This document shows positions 35,513-44,144 of a stretch of 64,000 nt of DNA, in pieces. Below the pieces are notes generated by a model. It did not search any database. It saw only the letters and a list, made by a program, of their open reading frames with translations, and was not told the origin of the DNA. The position numbers and the translations under genes are program-made. Source of the DNA: Pelistega ratti (GTDB lineage Bacteria; Pseudomonadota; Gammaproteobacteria; Burkholderiales; Burkholderiaceae_B); NCBI RefSeq assembly GCF_009833965.1, contig NZ_CP047165.1, forward strand, positions 62,001 through 126,000, in the 5' to 3' direction. Position 1 is the first letter of the stretch; every line of letters begins with the position of its first letter.

Positions 35513-37573
35513 ATGAAAAAAGTAAAATTATCCGTTCTTGGTGTAGTAGCATTGGTAATGCCTGCATATGCTGAAGAGCAGACAAGTCAATTAGAGGAAA
35601 TCACTGTTACTGCTATTCGTAGTGAAATGGATCCATTTCATGCACCTGCTGCAATCAATATTATTGAGGGTGATACCGTACGTCAACAGGGAAAAATGAA
35701 TGTTAATTTTAGTGATATGTTACAAGGTATCCCCGGATTGGTTGCGACATCCCGTGAAAATTATGCACAGGATATTAATCTTTCTACACGCGGATCACGC
35801 ACAAGTGTGCGAGGTGTACGTATTTATGTAGATGGTATTCCTGCTACGATGCCTGATGGTCAAGGTGTTACTACGCATATTGATGTGAATTCCGTGGGAC
35901 GAGTAGAAGTATTAAAAGGACCTTTTTCTTCCTTATATGGTAATTCTTCAGCAGGGACAATTTTAGTACAAACCGAGCAAGGGAAAAATCCACCTGGTAT
36001 AGAGGTAAATAGTAGTGGAGGAAATAATCGTACTTGGCACTATGGGCTTAAAGTTCAAGGTGGGGGTGATGGTGAATGGATACCCGATTATGTTTTAAGT
36101 GTGAACCGTTTTACTACTGCTGGTGAGCGAAATCATAGTGCTGCCCGTAAAAATCAATTGAATATGAAACTAAACTGGACTACGCCTCAAGAGGGTAGTT
36201 TGGCGTTAACCTTAAATCACTCTGATATTAAAGCACAAGACCCTGGAGCATTAAGCTATACACAGTGGAAGCAGAACCGTAAACAGGTTGCCTCAACAAT
36301 TGAGCAATTTAATGCGCGTAAAGATGTTCAGCAGACGCAATTAGGGGTGAGCTATCGTCAACCGCTAGACGATTATAATCTGATTAATATCAATGCGTAT
36401 GTAGGTGAGCGTCGCTTAGAACAATATTTACCTATTCCTCGTATTACCCAAATCCGTAATAGGGGTCATGCAGGAGGTGTTATTGACTTTACCCGTCATT
36501 ATGCGGGTATAGATGCTTATTGGCAGCATTATTTTAATCAAGATATTCATACTATTGTGGGGTTTGCTTTTGATTATATGCAGGATAAGCGTAAAGGGTA
36601 TGAGAATTTTAGGGGTGTACAAAATGGGGTAAAAGGCAGATTACGCCGAGATGAGAAAAACCAGATTTATACCATTGATCCTTATATTCAGTTGAATTGG
36701 CAATTTTTACCCGATTGGTTACTCACGGGTGGTTTACGCTATAGTTCAACAAGGTTTAAATCAGAGGATTTTTATGTTTCAAATGGTGATGATAGTGGAC
36801 GCAAACGAGATCATCAACTCTTACCTAGTATAGGATTAAGTTGGCAGGCATCAAGTCAGACAACAGTTTATGCTTCTTATAGTAAAGGTTTTGAAACAGG
36901 TACTTTTTTAGAGATGAGCTATCGTCCTGATGGGGTGGCTGGTTTAAACTTTGATTTAGAGCCATTGACTAGCCATAATTATGAAATAGGGATTAAACAG
37001 ATATTTGGAGAAGGTTTACTCACCGCAGCTTTATACCGTAGCGATACGAAAGATGATATTATTTCTGCGGGAACCTTTGACGGACGAGCAACCTATCGTA
37101 ATGGGGGAAGAACTCGCCGACAAGGTGCTGAAATTGCTTGGCAAGGGGATATATGGCAGTCTCTACAAGGTACTTTGAGTTATACCTTTGTCGATGCACG
37201 TTTTCGTGATAGTGTAGGTACAATGATTAGGAGTGGTAATCGAATTGCAGGTGTGGCAAAGCATAATGCTTATGCGAGTCTTGCATGGAATGACCCTCGT
37301 GGTTGGCGTATCGGTGCCGATTGGCGTTATAGTAGTAAAATTTTTGTGAATAATATCAATAGCCAATATGCACCTAGCTATAGTGATATTGGTATTTATG
37401 CTGGTTATTTAAAACCATTAGGCAATTGGGAAATTGATACCCATATTCGCGTTAATAATTTATTTGATAAAGATTATGCGACAGTGGTTATTAATGATGC
37501 GAATGGTCGTTTTTATGAGCCAGCTCGTAAAAGAAATATTACGGCAGGTATGAAAATTAGGTATCGATTCTAA
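35513..37573 (+). CDS. pqqU: TonB-dependent receptor, PqqU (YncD) type
   Basis: The product is 686 aa from ATG 35513, which gives a clean signal peptide (MKKVKLSVLGVVALVMPAYA). GTG 35501 would add four residues ahead of it. The N-terminal plug has a TonB box-like EEITVTAI segment, ENYAQDINLSTRG, YVDGIPATMPDGQG and VEVLKGPFSSLYGNSSAG. The 22-strand barrel ends in a terminal Phe (MKIRYRF). As recalled, the match to E. coli YncD/PqqU continues through the barrel (RRDEKNQIYTIDPYIQ, ARKRNITAGMKI, ANGRFYEP). E. coli PqqU is the high-affinity importer of the redox cofactor PQQ. Its place directly after a PQQ-dependent dehydrogenase supports the same substrate here. The function is inferred from family and context. 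Confidence 0.85.
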   Translation: MKKVKLSVLGVVALVMPAYAEEQTSQLEEITVTAIRSEMDPFHAPAAINIIEGDTVRQQGKMNVNFSDMLQGIPGLVATSRENYAQDINLSTRGSRTSVRGVRIYVDGIPATMPDGQGVTTHIDVNSVGRVEVLKGPFSSLYGNSSAGTILVQTEQGKNPPGIEVNSSGGNNRTWHYGLKVQGGGDGEWIPDYVLSVNRFTTAGERNHSAARKNQLNMKLNWTTPQEGSLALTLNHSDIKAQDPGALSYTQWKQNRKQVASTIEQFNARKDVQQTQLGVSYRQPLDDYNLININAYVGERRLEQYLPIPRITQIRNRGHAGGVIDFTRHYAGIDAYWQHYFNQDIHTIVGFAFDYMQDKRKGYENFRGVQNGVKGRLRRDEKNQIYTIDPYIQLNWQFLPDWLLTGGLRYSSTRFKSEDFYVSNGDDSGRKRDHQLLPSIGLSWQASSQTTVYASYSKGFETGTFLEMSYRPDGVAGLNFDLEPLTSHNYEIGIKQIFGEGLLTAALYRSDTKDDIISAGTFDGRATYRNGGRTRRQGAEIAWQGDIWQSLQGTLSYTFVDARFRDSVGTMIRSGNRIAGVAKHNAYASLAWNDPRGWRIGADWRYSSKIFVNNINSQYAPSYSDIGIYAGYLKPLGNWEIDTHIRVNNLFDKDYATVVINDANGRFYEPARKRNITAGMKIRYRF

Positions 37574-37587
37574 CGGTATATTGTCAT

Positions 37588-37615
37588 AAACCCTTCGTTG
37601 TACGAAGGGTTTTTT
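37588..37615 (+). terminator. Terminator after the PqqU-like gene
   Basis: Perfect 11-bp stem AAACCCTTCGT (37588-37598) with ACGAAGGGTTT (37602-37612), a 3-base loop and T run. The A run before the stem makes it usable from the other strand too, where it could end the glycerate kinase operon. Confidence 0.9.
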
Positions 37616-37640
37616 ATAGGGAATGACTGTGCTTAGGTGT

Positions 37641-38792
37641 TTAATGTTCTTTTTTTATATTTAATTGAATCAACTTAGCCACATTCTGTGCAGTAGAAAT
37701 AAGGTTTTGCTCTCCTTGACGAAGAATATCAGATAAATCCCCTAATTGATGAATAATCGGAAAGACGGCATGGATACCATGTTGATAAACCACTTCATAA
37801 TCTTCATGTAAGCAACCAACAATAGCAATAATTGGTTTATTTAGTTGATTAGCAGTACGTGCTACGCCTATAGGTGTTTTACCGAGAATGCTTTGTGCAT
37901 CCATTCTTCCTTCGCCTGTGATAACTAAATCAGCCTCTTTGATATACTCTGCTAAACGTAGATTATCAATGACAATTTGTACTCCTGCTTTTAGTTGTAC
38001 ATTAGGCAATAGTAATAAACCACCACCCATACCGCCTGCAGCACCTGTACCAGCTGGTGTGGCAATATCGATACCACAATCACGTTGTGCTATGGTAGCA
38101 AAATGAGCCAATGCTGCATCAAGGGATTTTATCATATCAGGTGTAGCCCCTTTTTGTGGGCCAAAAATAGCAGAAGCCCCTTTTTCACCACAAAGAGGAT
38201 TATTTACGTCACAGGCAACTTCAATCTGGGTCTGTGCTAAACGAGGGTCTAAATGTGTGGTATCAATATGTGTAATTTTGGATAATTGGCTACCTCCAAA
38301 ATCAATATCTTGTTGATGTGCATCAAGAAAGCGTATGCCTAGGGCTTGTAGCATACCGACACCACCATCATTTGTTGCACTACCGCCAATCCCAAGAATA
38401 ATATGTGAAACACCCCAATCCAGTGCTTTTTTTATTAACTCACCTGTTCCAAAGCTAGTGGTTTTGCAGGGATTGCGTAAGGTTGGATCGACTAAATGTA
38501 AACCTGATGCAGCCGCCATTTCAATAATAGCGGTTTTACCATCACCTGAAAGTCCAAAAAAACTTTTGATTGGCTCACCCAGTGGTGCAGTAACTGTGCA
38601 TTCAATACGTTTCCCTTGTGTCGCATCAATGAGGGATTGTACTGTGCCTTCACCCCCGTCTGCCATGGGTAGTTTAATATATTCTACATGAGGGAAAATA
38701 CGTTTAAAACCAGTCTCAATGGCATTGGCAACTTCTAATGCCGTTAAACTTTCTTTAAAAGAATCGGGTGCTATGACTATTTTTTTCATCAT
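37641..38792 (-). CDS. Glycerate kinase (GarK/GlxK family)
   Basis: The 383-aa protein phosphorylates D-glycerate with ATP, giving 2- or 3-phosphoglycerate for glycolysis; family-I enzymes such as GarK and GlxK form the 2-phospho product. Motifs are APDSFKESLTA at the N-terminus, MADGGEGT, GIGGSATNDGGVGML, CDVNNPL and the GTGAAGGMGGG glycine-rich loop. The length is typical. The start can be either of two adjacent ATG codons after AAAGAGAAG. It lies 12 bases after the GntP-family permease and is probably co-transcribed with it. The pair suggests uptake and use of glycerate. Confidence 0.93.
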   Translation of the reverse strand: MMKKIVIAPDSFKESLTALEVANAIETGFKRIFPHVEYIKLPMADGGEGTVQSLIDATQGKRIECTVTAPLGEPIKSFFGLSGDGKTAIIEMAAASGLHLVDPTLRNPCKTTSFGTGELIKKALDWGVSHIILGIGGSATNDGGVGMLQALGIRFLDAHQQDIDFGGSQLSKITHIDTTHLDPRLAQTQIEVACDVNNPLCGEKGASAIFGPQKGATPDMIKSLDAALAHFATIAQRDCGIDIATPAGTGAAGGMGGGLLLLPNVQLKAGVQIVIDNLRLAEYIKEADLVITGEGRMDAQSILGKTPIGVARTANQLNKPIIAIVGCLHEDYEVVYQHGIHAVFPIIHQLGDLSDILRQGEQNLISTAQNVAKLIQLNIKKEH

Positions 38793-38804
38793 CTTCTCTT
38801 TATT

Positions 38805-40064
38805 TTAAAATCCCAATACACCAAAAATTAAGGTAGATATCACTGCCATAATTAAACCAATAGCGCTTTCATAAGGAATTAATTTTAAACGCTCTTGTAT
38901 AGGCATATTAACACTACCCCCCGTAGCATGAAAGAAAGAACCATGTGGCATATGATCAAAAACAGTTGCCCCTGCATGAATCATTGCCGCTGCAGCAAGG
39001 CTACCAATGCCAAGTTCTAGTAAAGTGCTGCTAAATACATTGGCGGCAACAGCCGTTCCAGCGGTGGTAGAAGCAGTGGCAAGCGACATTAAAGAGCCAG
39101 AGATAGGAGCGAGTAGATAGGCAGGCAAACCAGACAGTTTTAATCCCTCAATTAAGACTTCTTTTAATCCTGAGTTGGCAATAATGCCTGCTAAAGCACC
39201 TGTGCCAAGTAACATAATAGCGACAGGGGCCATTTTGGCTAAACCACTCATGGCGTAACTATTGGCATAACGTATTTTACCCATACATAATGCACCGAGT
39301 AATCCACCTAAAGGTAAAGCGATAAGAGGATCAACATTAATATTAAATAAAGGGCGTAAGGCTAGTAATAAGATAGCACAAAGGGGAGCAACTAAAGCGG
39401 ATGCAAAAGAGGGGAGATGTTGTTGTTCTACTTCGATAACCTCTTGGGTTGAAACGGTCGAACCTTTGTTTTTTAGGTATTTTGCTAAAAAATAGGTAAG
39501 TAGTAAACCAAAGATAGCTGGAATAATACCTGCCATCATCACAGAGGTGAGGGGAAGTTGAAAGGTATCTGCTGTGGCAATAGCATTTGGGTTTGGTGAC
39601 ATTAAATTACCTGCTTTACCACCGCCAATCATAGCGAGTAAGATAGCTGGTTTTGATAAATCGCTACGTTTTGCTAAGGCAAGAGCAATAGGTGAAACGG
39701 TAATAACAGCAACATCAACAAATACACCCACAGCAGTTAGAATCATTGTTGCAATAGCTAGTGCTAATAAAGCGCGTGTTTCGCCTAGTTTATGCGTAAT
39801 CGTTTCAGCCATACGATTAGCTGCACCAGAATCAATTAATACGCCTGCTAATACGCCAGCAGCAAGAATACGCATAACAGCAGTGGTAATGGTTTGCGCC
39901 CCATTAATCATTAAGCTAACGGTTTGTGATAAATCAGCTCCACCGACTAAACCACCTACTAATGCCCCTGCTAACATACCGTAAGCAGGGGAAACTTTTT
40001 TTAGAATCAGAAAAATAGCCATTACTAAGGCGACTAATGCTCCAAGAGCAGATACCGTTGGCAT
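38805..40064 (-). CDS. GntP family permease (gluconate/glycerate type H+ symporter)
   Basis: The 419-aa protein is strongly hydrophobic with about 12 membrane segments. It has GntP/YjhF-type motifs, including GVFVDVAVITVSPIALALA, a MIGGGKAGNLMSPNPNAIA loop and a C-terminal ASTTAGTAVAANVF segment with HMPHGSFFHATGGSVN. GntP permeases import gluconate, glycerate or related hydroxy acids with protons. The adjacent kinase gene 12 bases downstream argues for glycerate. The PQQ dehydrogenase on the other side of the terminator can in principle produce gluconate, but no gluconate kinase is present here. Substrate is an inference. Confidence 0.88.
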   Translation of the reverse strand: MPTVSALGALVALVMAIFLILKKVSPAYGMLAGALVGGLVGGADLSQTVSLMINGAQTITTAVMRILAAGVLAGVLIDSGAANRMAETITHKLGETRALLALAIATMILTAVGVFVDVAVITVSPIALALAKRSDLSKPAILLAMIGGGKAGNLMSPNPNAIATADTFQLPLTSVMMAGIIPAIFGLLLTYFLAKYLKNKGSTVSTQEVIEVEQQHLPSFASALVAPLCAILLLALRPLFNINVDPLIALPLGGLLGALCMGKIRYANSYAMSGLAKMAPVAIMLLGTGALAGIIANSGLKEVLIEGLKLSGLPAYLLAPISGSLMSLATASTTAGTAVAANVFSSTLLELGIGSLAAAAMIHAGATVFDHMPHGSFFHATGGSVNMPIQERLKLIPYESAIGLIMAVISTLIFGVLGF

Positions 40065-40301
40065 AATAGCTCCTATAAAAGAAAATTAATTGATTATATC
40101 GAATTCGTTTATGTAAGTGGCTGGGTTTAGTTGGTATTATCAGTAAACGACTCGTAAATAGTGATAAAAGTCCATTAAGAGGTTTTTATAAATTATTTGA
40201 ATAATTTTTATTTTTTTAGAAAACTCTCTTTATTATCAATGATTTTATGGATTTTTATCTATTATCTCTTATGAAAAAGTGATTAAAAAATAGTTTATAT
40301 A

Positions 40302-41045
40302 CTATTTTTTATTTAAAAAGTTTTTCATAATCGTTTGTGTTTCAGGACTGTGTAGGCATTGTGTAAAGTATTGTTTCTCTCGTTCAAAGCAGGTCTTTAT
40401 ATCAAAATGTTGGTGTGCTTGTAAGAGGGCTTTGGTGGCTAGTAGGGAAGTACGTGGCATCTGGCTTAGTTGTAGAGCGACTTTCTGTGCTGTTTTTATG
40501 GATTCACCGTTAGGGGTAATATCGTGAATAAAACCACTTTCTTTTGCTTGTTGGGCTGAAATTTTACTTCCTAAGTAGAGCCATTCTTGGGCTTTTCGTA
40601 ATCCTACTACCTGACTTAATAGTTCGGAAGATCCTCCTTCGGGAGAAAGCCCTAAGGGGACAAAGGGCATGGTAAAGACAGCATTTTCTGCAGCAAATAC
40701 AAAATCACAATGTAGCAATAATGTTGTACCAATACCAATTGCATGACCTTCAACAGCGGCGATAACTGGAATAGGTACTTGTCTTAATGCAAGCAAAAAA
40801 TCTAATCCTTGATATAGTTCATTATTATTCAGTTGGTGAACAAAATCGTTTATATCATTCCCTGCAGAGAAAACCGCTGTTCCTCCCGTAAGTATAACTG
40901 CATGGATATCTGTATGTTGTGCCATAGAATGAAGGTGTTTGGTGAGTAATTTATAACTATCTATATCAAAAGCATTGTGTACTTGTGGGCGGTTAAAGGT
41001 AATTGTGGCTATTTTATGGTCAATAGCTAAGAGTATTTTTTCCAT
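40302..41045 (-). CDS. Enoyl-CoA hydratase/isomerase family protein, Delta3-Delta2-enoyl-CoA isomerase-like
   Basis: The product is 247 aa from ATG 41045, chosen because AAGGAG lies 7 bases before it, ahead of the more upstream ATG at 41066. It has the crotonase fold with the oxyanion-hole segments FSAGNDIND and GHAIGIGTTLLLHCD. At the two positions where enoyl-CoA hydratases have catalytic glutamates this protein has Thr and Phe. It has a Glu at position 136 in LGLSPEGGSS, which matches the catalytic Glu of ECI2/PECI-type isomerases. An isomerase role in unsaturated fatty-acid breakdown is therefore more likely than hydratase. It is a single gene, with a MITE-like element just upstream. No other beta-oxidation gene is near. 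Confidence 0.85.
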   Translation of the reverse strand: MEKILLAIDHKIATITFNRPQVHNAFDIDSYKLLTKHLHSMAQHTDIHAVILTGGTAVFSAGNDINDFVHQLNNNELYQGLDFLLALRQVPIPVIAAVEGHAIGIGTTLLLHCDFVFAAENAVFTMPFVPLGLSPEGGSSELLSQVVGLRKAQEWLYLGSKISAQQAKESGFIHDITPNGESIKTAQKVALQLSQMPRTSLLATKALLQAHQHFDIKTCFEREKQYFTQCLHSPETQTIMKNFLNKK

Positions 41046-41066
41046 AATATGTCTCCTTTGAATCAT

Positions 41067-41238
41067 TAAGGGGCTGAAGTAGATTAGCTGTTCGGCTGGA
41101 TACCTAGCATATTAATAGTTGAATGAATAGTAGCTTCTAGTAAAAAAAATTAAGTGGTTTTGTAAGTTTCTTTAATTTACGATGGTTTATATTCACTTTT
41201 AGAGGCTAATATAACAGTTAATCTATTTCAGCCCCTTA
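41067..41238. mobile_element. MITE-like element, copy 1 (172 bp)
   Basis: Terminal inverted repeats AGGGGCTGAAGTAGATTAG (from 41069) and its near complement CTATTTCAGCCCCT (ending 41236) are flanked by TA on both sides (41067-41068, 41237-41238). Inside is non-coding, AT-rich DNA that aligns loosely with copies 2 and 3 (CTTCTAG, GGCTAATATAAC blocks) but is about 45 bases shorter. No reading frame is present. TA flanks suggest an IS630/Tc1-mariner-type origin. The left end lies 22 bases before the start of the enoyl-CoA isomerase-like gene. Confidence 0.7.
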
Positions 41239-41267
41239 ATAAGTTTGCCTAATATGATGAATGTCGT

Positions 41268-42227
41268 TTAAATACCTTCGCTAAGATAAGCCTTAGCTTG
41301 TTGATATTCTGTCTCTAGTTGTGAGATAAGGTCAGCAGTAGGCATAATATGATCAATACTTCCTACACCTTGCCCAGCGCCCCAAATATCTTTCCAAGCT
41401 TTGGCATGATGTACATTATCACCAAAATTCATTTTATGTTTATCTGCTTGATGAAGGACATTAGGGTCAATACCTGCATTGATAATACTTTGTGAGAGAT
41501 AATTGCCTGCAACTCCTGTAAAGTAAGGGGTATAAGTAATATCTTTAGCACTTGATTGTATAAGCATCTCTTTATATTCAGGGCTAGCATTTGCTTCTGT
41601 TGTAGCGATAAATCGGGTCCCAATATAAGCAAAATCAGCCCCAATTGCTCTAGCAGCTAAAATACCTGCTCCTGTAGAAATAGCACCAGACAAGGCAACA
41701 GGCCCATGATAAAAACGGCGAATTTCACTGGTTAGTGCAAAAGGATTGAGTGTTCCAGCATGACCGCCAGCTCCATTGGCAACTAAGATTAAACCATCTA
41801 CTCCTGCTTCCAATGCTTTTTCAGCATGGCGAATAGAAATAACATCATGCAAAACAATGCCACCCCATTTATGAATAGCTTGAGCGACTTCTGCTGGTGC
41901 ACTAAGGCTAGTAATAATAATGGGTGTTTTATATTTTTCGCAAAGAGCAATATCTTTTTCTAGGCGTGAGTTACTGGGATGGACAATTTGATTAATCGCA
42001 TAAGGGGCTGTTTGGGGAGCTGTAGAAGTTGATAATGCCTCGGTAATTTGTGCTAGTTGCTCATCTAATTGCTCTGTTGTACGTGCATTAAGTGCAGGCA
42101 TAGATCCTATAATGCCATTACAACATTGGGCAATAATAAGCTGAGGGTTAGCTACAATAAACATTGGTGCGCCAATAACAGGTAAGCGCATGGAAGAATA
42201 GAGTTTTTTTACGATAGTGTGTTGCAT
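41268..42227 (-). CDS. Nitronate monooxygenase (2-nitropropane dioxygenase family)
   Basis: This 319-aa FMN-dependent TIM-barrel enzyme oxidises alkyl nitronates such as propionate 3-nitronate and so protects against nitro toxins. It has the N-terminal LPVIGAPMFIVANP strand-loop, the GAGGHAGT motif carrying the catalytic His, the phosphate-binding segment ALSGAISTGAGILAARAIGADFAYIGTRF and a C-terminal GAGQGVGSI loop. TAGGAG lies upstream of the ATG. It stands between MITE copies 1 and 2. Some members are fatty-acid or enoyl-reductase related (FabK-like), but length and motifs favour NMO. Confidence 0.9.
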   Translation of the reverse strand: MQHTIVKKLYSSMRLPVIGAPMFIVANPQLIIAQCCNGIIGSMPALNARTTEQLDEQLAQITEALSTSTAPQTAPYAINQIVHPSNSRLEKDIALCEKYKTPIIITSLSAPAEVAQAIHKWGGIVLHDVISIRHAEKALEAGVDGLILVANGAGGHAGTLNPFALTSEIRRFYHGPVALSGAISTGAGILAARAIGADFAYIGTRFIATTEANASPEYKEMLIQSSAKDITYTPYFTGVAGNYLSQSIINAGIDPNVLHQADKHKMNFGDNVHHAKAWKDIWGAGQGVGSIDHIMPTADLISQLETEYQQAKAYLSEGI

Positions 42228-42349
42228 AGCTGTCTCCTAAAAAATCATTCTCTTTTAATGACTATAAAAGGAGTTGTGTATATCAGCAAGTAACTTATTC
42301 AAAATATAGGGAAAAACCTTATATTGATTTTTTGGTGGGGATAAAAATC

Positions 42350-42565
42350 TAGGGACTGTGTTAGATTAGCCCTAAATTAATTACCTCTCCTTATGATAAA
42401 AAAGTATCGCTGAATTAGAGTTAATATCCAGTATATCTGCTGCTAGTTGAGTATTACTTCTAGCACAAAAAATAAATTATGTTCTCTATTTAAATTTCTT
42501 TTATTTACAATAAGTTATCTTCATTTTTAGGGGCTAATATAACGGCTAATTTAATATCGCCCCTA
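42350..42565. mobile_element. MITE-like element, copy 2 (216 bp)
   Basis: It is bounded by TA at 42350-42351 and 42564-42565. The ends GGGACTGTGTTAGATTAGCC and, inverted, GGGGCGATATTAAATTAGCC form imperfect terminal repeats. From about 42370 to 42550 it is nearly identical to copy 3, with only a few base differences. It has no coding potential. It lies upstream of tRNA-Arg. Confidence 0.75.
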
Positions 42566-42648
42566 TATTATTAATATGAAGACACTTTATTGCTTATATC
42601 CTAATTGATATAGTGATATCAATTTTTTATTAATAATGCATTAAATTT

Positions 42649-42677
42649 TTAGCAAAATACGTTAAATCAGGTATAAT
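42649..42677 (+). promoter_or_regulatory. Promoter of tRNA-Arg(UCU)
   Basis: A perfect TATAAT at 42672-42677 lies 15 bases before the mature tRNA start, with TTAGCA (42649-42654) as a four-of-six -35 box at 17-base spacing. Confidence 0.65.
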
Positions 42678-42692
42678 TATACGTTTTAAAGC

Positions 42693-42769
42693 GTCCCCAT
42701 AGCTCAACTGGATAGAGCAACCGCCTTCTAAGCGGTAGGTTGTGAGTTCGATTCTCGCTGGGGGCGCCA
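42693..42769 (+). tRNA. tRNA-Arg (anticodon UCU)
   Basis: A full cloverleaf can be drawn. Acceptor GTCCCCA pairs with TGGGGGC, D-stem GCTC with GAGC, and anticodon stem ACCGC with GCGGT around the loop CTTCTAA. T-stem GTGAG pairs with CTCGC around TTCGATT, with discriminator G and an encoded CCA at 42767-42769. Anticodon UCU reads AGA/AGG arginine codons. MITE copies 2 and 3 flank it at 127 and 267 bases. Confidence 0.95.
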
Positions 42770-43036
42770 TTTTATAGAAATCAATAGTATTAATAGAGAT
42801 TAATAAATAAAAAACCATTGATTTTAAAAGAAATTTCTAAAAAATAAATAAGAATATATAAAATAAGTAGTAGTTGGTACAAAAGCCACTACCAAATTAT
42901 ACATTTTGGTAAATTTTTGGGTAACTTTCTATTCTTCACTTTATTATCAAAAAATAGAGGTTATGTACCTCATTCGGTTTATTTACTCCTAGATAAGTTT
43001 GATGTTATCTATCTGGGTAAGTATTCAACAAAAGAT
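42770..43036. other. Non-coding stretch after tRNA-Arg
   Basis: About 270 AT-rich bases with no credible gene. No duplicated tRNA 3' end (attachment site) and no integrase remnant were found in the window. MITE copy 3 begins at its end. Confidence 0.55.
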
Positions 43037-43251
43037 TAGGGGTTATATTAGATTACTCCTAAATTAATTACCTCTCCTTATGATAAAAAAGTATCGCTGA
43101 ATTAGAGTTAATATCCAGTATATCTGCTGCTAGTTGAGTATTACTTCTAGCACAAAAAATAAATTATGTTCTCTGTTCAAATTTCTTTTATTTACAATAA
43201 GTTATCTTCATTTTTAGGGACTAATATAACGGCTAATCTAATACAACCCTA
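43037..43251. mobile_element. MITE-like element, copy 3 (215 bp)
   Basis: It is bounded by TA at 43037-43038 and 43250-43251. The ends GGGGTTATATTAGATTA and, inverted, GGGTTGTATTAGATTAGCC are good terminal repeats, the best preserved of the three. The inside is almost the same as copy 2 (differences include CTGTTCA for CTATTTA). The remaining 210 bases to yciO are AT-rich without a gene. Confidence 0.78.
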
Positions 43252-43461
43252 AAAAGTTGATATTACTAAGTCAATTAGAATATAAAATAGGTAATAAAGT
43301 TTCTTCAGATTAATAATATAAATATGGTTTATCCATATAAACCATAAAATAATAAACTCATTATTTCATATTTTTCATCTGTATATTCCGCTTTTATTAT
43401 TTGGAATATAAAATATCCTTTAAAATATTTAGTATATTATTGATTTATATAAAGATTTATT

Positions 43462-44094
43462 ATGACTGTTTTATTTGAAATTCATCCAGAAAATCCTCAA
43501 GCTAGATTAATCCATCAGGCATCATTACTTATTAAAGAGGGTGGTTTAGTTGCTGTTCCTACTGACTCAAGCTATGCAGTAGTTGCTCGTTTAGATGATG
43601 TTAATGCTGCTAAAAATCTACGCCGTATTAGAGGATTAGATGATAAACATTTATTAACTTTACTTTGTCGTGATTTATCTGAGATAGCTCATTTTGCACG
43701 TGTTGATAATCAACAATATCGTTTACTAAAAATGGCAACCCCTGGGCCTTGGACATTTATTTTAGAGGCAACAAAAGAAGTACCTAGAAGAGTATCTCAT
43801 CCTTCTCGTAAAACCATTGGTATTCGAGTTCCGCAACATCCTATTTTACGCTCATTAATTGAAGAGGTTGGTTCACCATTACTATCGACTACCTTTATCC
43901 CTGAAGAGGGTGAAAGAGCCTTTGTTTCCAGTGATGAATTTATAGATGATTATAAAGGGCAATTAGATGGCATTATTGATGCTGGTAGGGTATCTCCACA
44001 AGAAACAACCGTTATTGATTTATCGGGATCAATGCCAGCCGTATTAAGAATAGGGGCAGGAGACCCTAAAACACTTGGGTTAGAAATAGATTAA
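43462..44094 (+). CDS. yciO: YciO family protein (Sua5/YrdC/YciO superfamily)
   Basis: The 210-aa protein matches E. coli YciO from end to end: FEIHPENPQARLIHQA, VPTDSSYAV, RRIRGLDDKH, TPGPWTFILEATKEVPRR, RKTIGIRVPQHP, SPLLSTT and TVIDLSG. The superfamily includes the threonylcarbamoyl-AMP synthases for tRNA t6A. YciO itself is a paralogue whose role is uncertain, and the long C-terminal Sua5 domain is absent. Upstream is a long AT-rich region with MITE copy 3; the Shine-Dalgarno is weak. Confidence 0.9.
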   Translation: MTVLFEIHPENPQARLIHQASLLIKEGGLVAVPTDSSYAVVARLDDVNAAKNLRRIRGLDDKHLLTLLCRDLSEIAHFARVDNQQYRLLKMATPGPWTFILEATKEVPRRVSHPSRKTIGIRVPQHPILRSLIEEVGSPLLSTTFIPEEGERAFVSSDEFIDDYKGQLDGIIDAGRVSPQETTVIDLSGSMPAVLRIGAGDPKTLGLEID

Positions 44095-44114
44095 TAGTTT
44101 TTATTTAAATTAAA

Positions 44115-44144
44115 TTTAATTTAATTTAATTTAATTTAATTTAA
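44115..44144. repeat. TTTAA pentanucleotide repeat, six units
   Basis: Six perfect TTTAA units lie 21 bases after the yciO stop. The tract is outside any reading frame and about 480 bases before dapA, so a phase-variation role is not evident. Confidence 0.9.

Noticed and set aside
42630..42818. 62-codon minus-strand frame covering tRNA-Arg (peptide with APPARIELTTYRLEGGC)
   Set aside because: This is the familiar false protein made by translating the antisense of a tRNA gene. The cloverleaf explains the sequence.
42693..43251. Genomic island integrated at tRNA-Arg
   Set aside because: No integrase, no repeat of the tRNA 3' end and no foreign gene cargo follow the tRNA; only a short MITE-like element does.
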